Origin: Prinsepia uniflora
Lineage: Eukaryota > Streptophyta > Magnoliopsida > Rosales > Rosaceae
Length of the DNA: 64,000 bases
Direction of reading: 5' to 3'
Assembly: GCA_032719365.1 (NCBI GenBank)
Contig: CM064875.1
Location: 35,858,693-35,922,692 of the forward strand
The notes beneath the pieces are model-generated. The model was given only the letters and a program-made list of their open reading frames with translations. It ran no database searches and was not told where the DNA came from. Both the position numbers and the translations under genes were made by a program. Positions within the stretch are counted from its first letter, which is position 1, and each line of letters opens with the position of its first letter. Positions 61,201 through 64,000 of the stretch are shown here, one piece after another.

Positions 61201-62142
61201 CTGTGAGTGGACGAAAATAAACAAGTTCATAAATTACATTTTATAAGACATTTATGCCCCTCAGTAAGAACATATGTACGCGTCAAAAACCAGTAGTCAA
61301 ATATTTATTAGAAATAACCCTTAGGGCCTTAGCCCGGAAACTGCAAACATAGTTTCAATCCTACAATCAATTCAAAAGTTATTTCATAAATCCAGTGACA
61401 CATGTTTATTACTTTACCATCTCCGGCATCCCAGATGCCTAGCGTCCCAGACGCTTGACGTCCCAGACGTCATATCTCACGGTATTAAGCAATGCGTGCT
61501 GCCCGGGGTCTCACCGGGTCCATATCTCTGACATCCCAGATGTCTGACGTCCCAGACGTCTAATCATAGCAATCCTGCTCCTGAGTCACTATACGGTCCG
61601 GCCGCTCCGTACAATGACCCCTCGCAGGCAATGCACCGTGACTTCCCCAGTGTCCCAAACACCTGGAGGAGACCAATATATATCCTCGTATCGAGATGGT
61701 TTTATGGAACACATTTTATTATTCGTTTTCAAAATATCACAAGGGCCCTGCTACGAATTTCCATAAAACCGTCATAAGTCCAATTATTTGATTATTAAAT
61801 CCGAAATCATTTATTCAATTCCATTTTAGGGTCCCTGACCCGAAATCACATATATAAATTAACAGGGCCCCTGGCCCAATTTCTTAAATCAACTGGGCCC
61901 CTGGCCCAAATTCACTTTATCAAATCCGTAACTGTTCCATAAAATCATATTCGAACCACAATCATGTAAATCAGTGCAAATCTGGAAAATCTCGATTTAC
62001 GCGCAAAACCGTAAATCGCCTCGAAATGCGTGAAACCACATAAATTCACTGATATTCAAATCAAAGCATATAAAAGCAAATATCACAATCACGAAACAGT
62101 TATGCATGCATAGAATTTATCAAGACTAATGTCCACTCACAG
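61201..62142. other. Structured LTR domain of J
   Basis: 942 bp bounded by CTGTGAGTGGAC and GTCCACTCACAG, containing the hairpin array 61425-61560 and three more perfect hairpins with loop CCT: GGGTC/GACCC (61829-61841), GGGCC/GGCCC (61865-61877) and GGGCC/GGCCC (61895-61907). Confidence 0.75.
61425..61560. repeat. Array of five perfect hairpins with CCA loop
   Basis: GGCATC-CCA-GATGCC (61425-61439), AGCGTC-CCA-GACGCT (61441-61455), TGACGTC-CCA-GACGTCA (61456-61472), GACATC-CCA-GATGTC (61530-61544) and GACGTC-CCA-GACGTC (61546-61560). The stems differ in sequence but every one is perfectly paired. Confidence 0.88.
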
Positions 62143-63503
62143 ACCATTTAACCGAGCGCCTCGATACGCGTGCCACCCGCCTTCCCGGGCCTCGTCGCTA
62201 ACACCGGGACTCCCGAACCTGTTCATATCACATTAGAGGGTTACTAACCTCCTCAATAACATCCTAATCAAGTCTCGTAATTTTCCCGAATTTTTAAGTA
62301 TTTTTAAACCCGACTTAAAACCTTCGGACATTCCGAACAATGTCGAAACGGGGTCCGATCGACACGAAACCAACGCTAAAATGTCCGTTACAAAGTGTAG
62401 ATTATTTCCCATGTTGGACACTTCCCCATTGGACTCCCCATGCGCCCCCACGCGCCGCCGGAAGCGGCTGCGCGTGAAGCCCACGCGCCACTACAGTGTC
62501 ATCGTCTATCTCTGGTGAACCCGGTTCACCAGGTTCAAACCGGCGTTCTCGGTTCTCTGGTTATTCTAGGTGGTTTTCAGTCCTAATTAGTCCATTAGAT
62601 TCGTCCAATCATAATCCATTGATTTAGCTAATTGAATCACGAAGATTGAGCCCGTTTCTACCCTTCCAAACTTCGAATTTACAGCCCGTCAAAGCCCTGT
62701 TTCGACACTCCGCCACCAGAGGTTCCCCCCATCATGGCGTCACAACCACAAGGTTCCAAGGGACCTAAGGAGTCCAAACGAACCGACAGAAACCTTCGAC
62801 TTGCGCCCAAACCTCACGACTTAACGATTGAACCAAAACGGTAAAACAGAGCACCCAGAGGGAAATGAGGATTACCTGCCTGCCGTCCGCCACCGTGCTC
62901 TCCGCCGCATCCTACTGGGTTCCAGAGTCGTCCTAGCCTCCCCTCAGACCAAATTGGTTCCACTCGATTACTCCTGGCTGCACCACCCAGTCAACACCTC
63001 TCGGTTTTCCTGAGAGCATACTCACACACAGAGGCTTGCCCTCACACGATACTCAGCCAACATCACTCACCAGTCTGCTTGGCCGCTCACCCTTGATCGC
63101 CGAATCACACAGAACTCTCACAACCACGCAAGGACGATCAATTGCTCACGGTTCCCATCTCTCTGTTTTCCAGTTCAGACACAGTCCGCCAACGCTCCAA
63201 ATCTCTCACTCAGTCCTTATCCAAAGTGAATCCCCTCAACTCACAACTCAGCTAATACGCACAATGAGGACGACAACTCGTGGAAACAATCTCAGACCCA
63301 CTGGGAATTTGCTTCCCGCAACTGAACCTCACCAGAATTTGAAACCACCCGTGCATTGTGCACGACTGATCCTCCCAGTTCCACTCAACCACGATTCCAC
63401 TTCCTCAATCCTATTTAACAATTCACCCAACTAATCACCGATTAACCCTGCTAATCATGATTAGTCCTTAGTCTAATCCCGAATTCCGGGACGGGTCGTT
63501 ACA

Positions 63504-64000
63504 ACCTTCCCCCCTTAAATAATTTCGTCCTCGAAATTACCAAATATCCTCATTCCATATCCAGCTCGTGGAAAACATTTCGATCTTACACCTGTGTACA
63601 CTTGTACACCCACCAAACTTGTCTGTACTCGGACGTCCCATCACGGTTTCTCACCGTACCGACCACACTCGGACACCGCGAGTGAAATAGATCACCTGAT
63701 CCTTGTGAATATTGCTTGTCAATTTCACCATTTAGCTGACTCCTTCAGCTTGACGGTTTCTTTCAATCATTAATATATCTGACGTCTACTCCCCCCTGGG
63801 AGTCACCACCACACACGTGTCAGTCCATGCTGACGCGACCAGTCAAACTATCGCCACTAAGCTTACCACCTTGATAACGCTCCAACCATCAGTCAATCGG
63901 TGACGACACCTCATACTGCTACTCGCTCAAGTAGCGTAAGATCAACCATATGATCTCATCTCGCAGGGTAACCCAATCCTGCGACATATATCCATCTCGG
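63504..64000 (-). mobile_element. Element J internal region, 3' end (runs off window)
   Basis: Begins with the reverse of the polypurine tract (ACCTTCCCCCCTTAAATAA) and the GAATTTCGAGGAC relic, then internal sequence related to the 3' internal part of B, E and F (CGTGGAAAACATTTCG, GTGTACACTTGTACACC). The polypurine block is single here. Confidence 0.8.

Larger units (their letters stand above)
60993..63503 (-). mobile_element. Element J, 3' LTR
   Basis: 2511 bp from TGACACAACCCATCCC to GACGGGTCGTTACA. Shorter than the others, but with donor GGCAG|GTAATCCTC (62875/62876), acceptor CCTTCAG|GTTGAG (61176/61177), arms at 61201-61212 and 62131-62142 (exact complements) and TGCATGCA inside the right arm. 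The dyad palindrome is not evident. Inserted in the 3' LTR of G. Confidence 0.92.

Noticed and set aside
61425..61560. CRISPR-like array
   Set aside because: The repeats are hairpins with differing stems and no unique spacers of even length; they lie in a plant LTR.

Overview
The window looks like plant nuclear heterochromatin. It is a stack of nested LTR retrotransposons and solo LTRs, and I find no protein-coding host gene. The plant assignment rests on three things: initiator-tRNA-Met primer-binding sites (TGGTATCAGAGC) beside LTRs that start TGTAACGACCC and end GGGTCCTGTCA, a polyprotein-end relic typical of plant Ty3/gypsy elements before the 3' LTR, and two Cassandra-type LTRs carrying a 5S rRNA-like pol III promoter. 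The species cannot be told from the sequence. No reading frame in the window exceeds about 220 codons, and the long ones lie antisense or out of frame inside LTRs.

Layout (my labels). 1-1395: end of a plus-strand LTR. 1495-1831: Cassandra LTR. Element A (minus): 3' LTR 1832-4701, internal 4702-5320 and 13675-14767, split by element B (minus; LTR 5321-7263, internal 7264-10532, LTR 10533-13674). 15025-18226: plus-strand LTR C. Element D (minus): LTR stub 18227-19247, internal 19248-22602, 5' LTR 22603-28056, itself carrying solo LTR K (22644-25275, TSD TAAGT) and a Cassandra solo LTR (26810-27140, TSD TCGTT). Element E (minus): 28057-37395. 37396-39867: plus LTR fragment H with a 1.6-kb insertion. 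39868-41342: minus LTR fragment I. 41343-42479: AT-rich, no gene. Old plus LTR L (42480-43244 and 52736-52970) is split by intact element F (minus, 43245-52735, TSD TCGGG). 52971-54144: unclassified, with a G19 tract. Element G (plus): LTR 54145-57271, internal 57272-60172, 3' LTR from 60173, cut at 60993 by element J (minus; 3' LTR 60993-63503, internal running off the window).

The elements share one unusual plan. LTRs are about 2.5-3.2 kb and internal regions are 2.9-3.4 kb with no gag-pol, a large-LTR non-autonomous (LARD-like) design that must rely on enzymes supplied in trans. Each LTR has a U3 with duplicated modules and a conserved dyad palindrome. It then has a candidate 5' splice site kept in 12 of the 13 LTR copies that reach that position, and a roughly 1-kb domain bounded by a 12-nt inverted repeat plus TGCATGCA palindromes. 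That domain is packed with short hairpins whose stems change in a compensating way between subfamilies, and a candidate 3' splice site follows it. This conserved, apparently RNA-structured LTR domain is the most interesting signal in the window. All similarity statements are by-eye comparisons within the window; no alignment, folding or database search was run.
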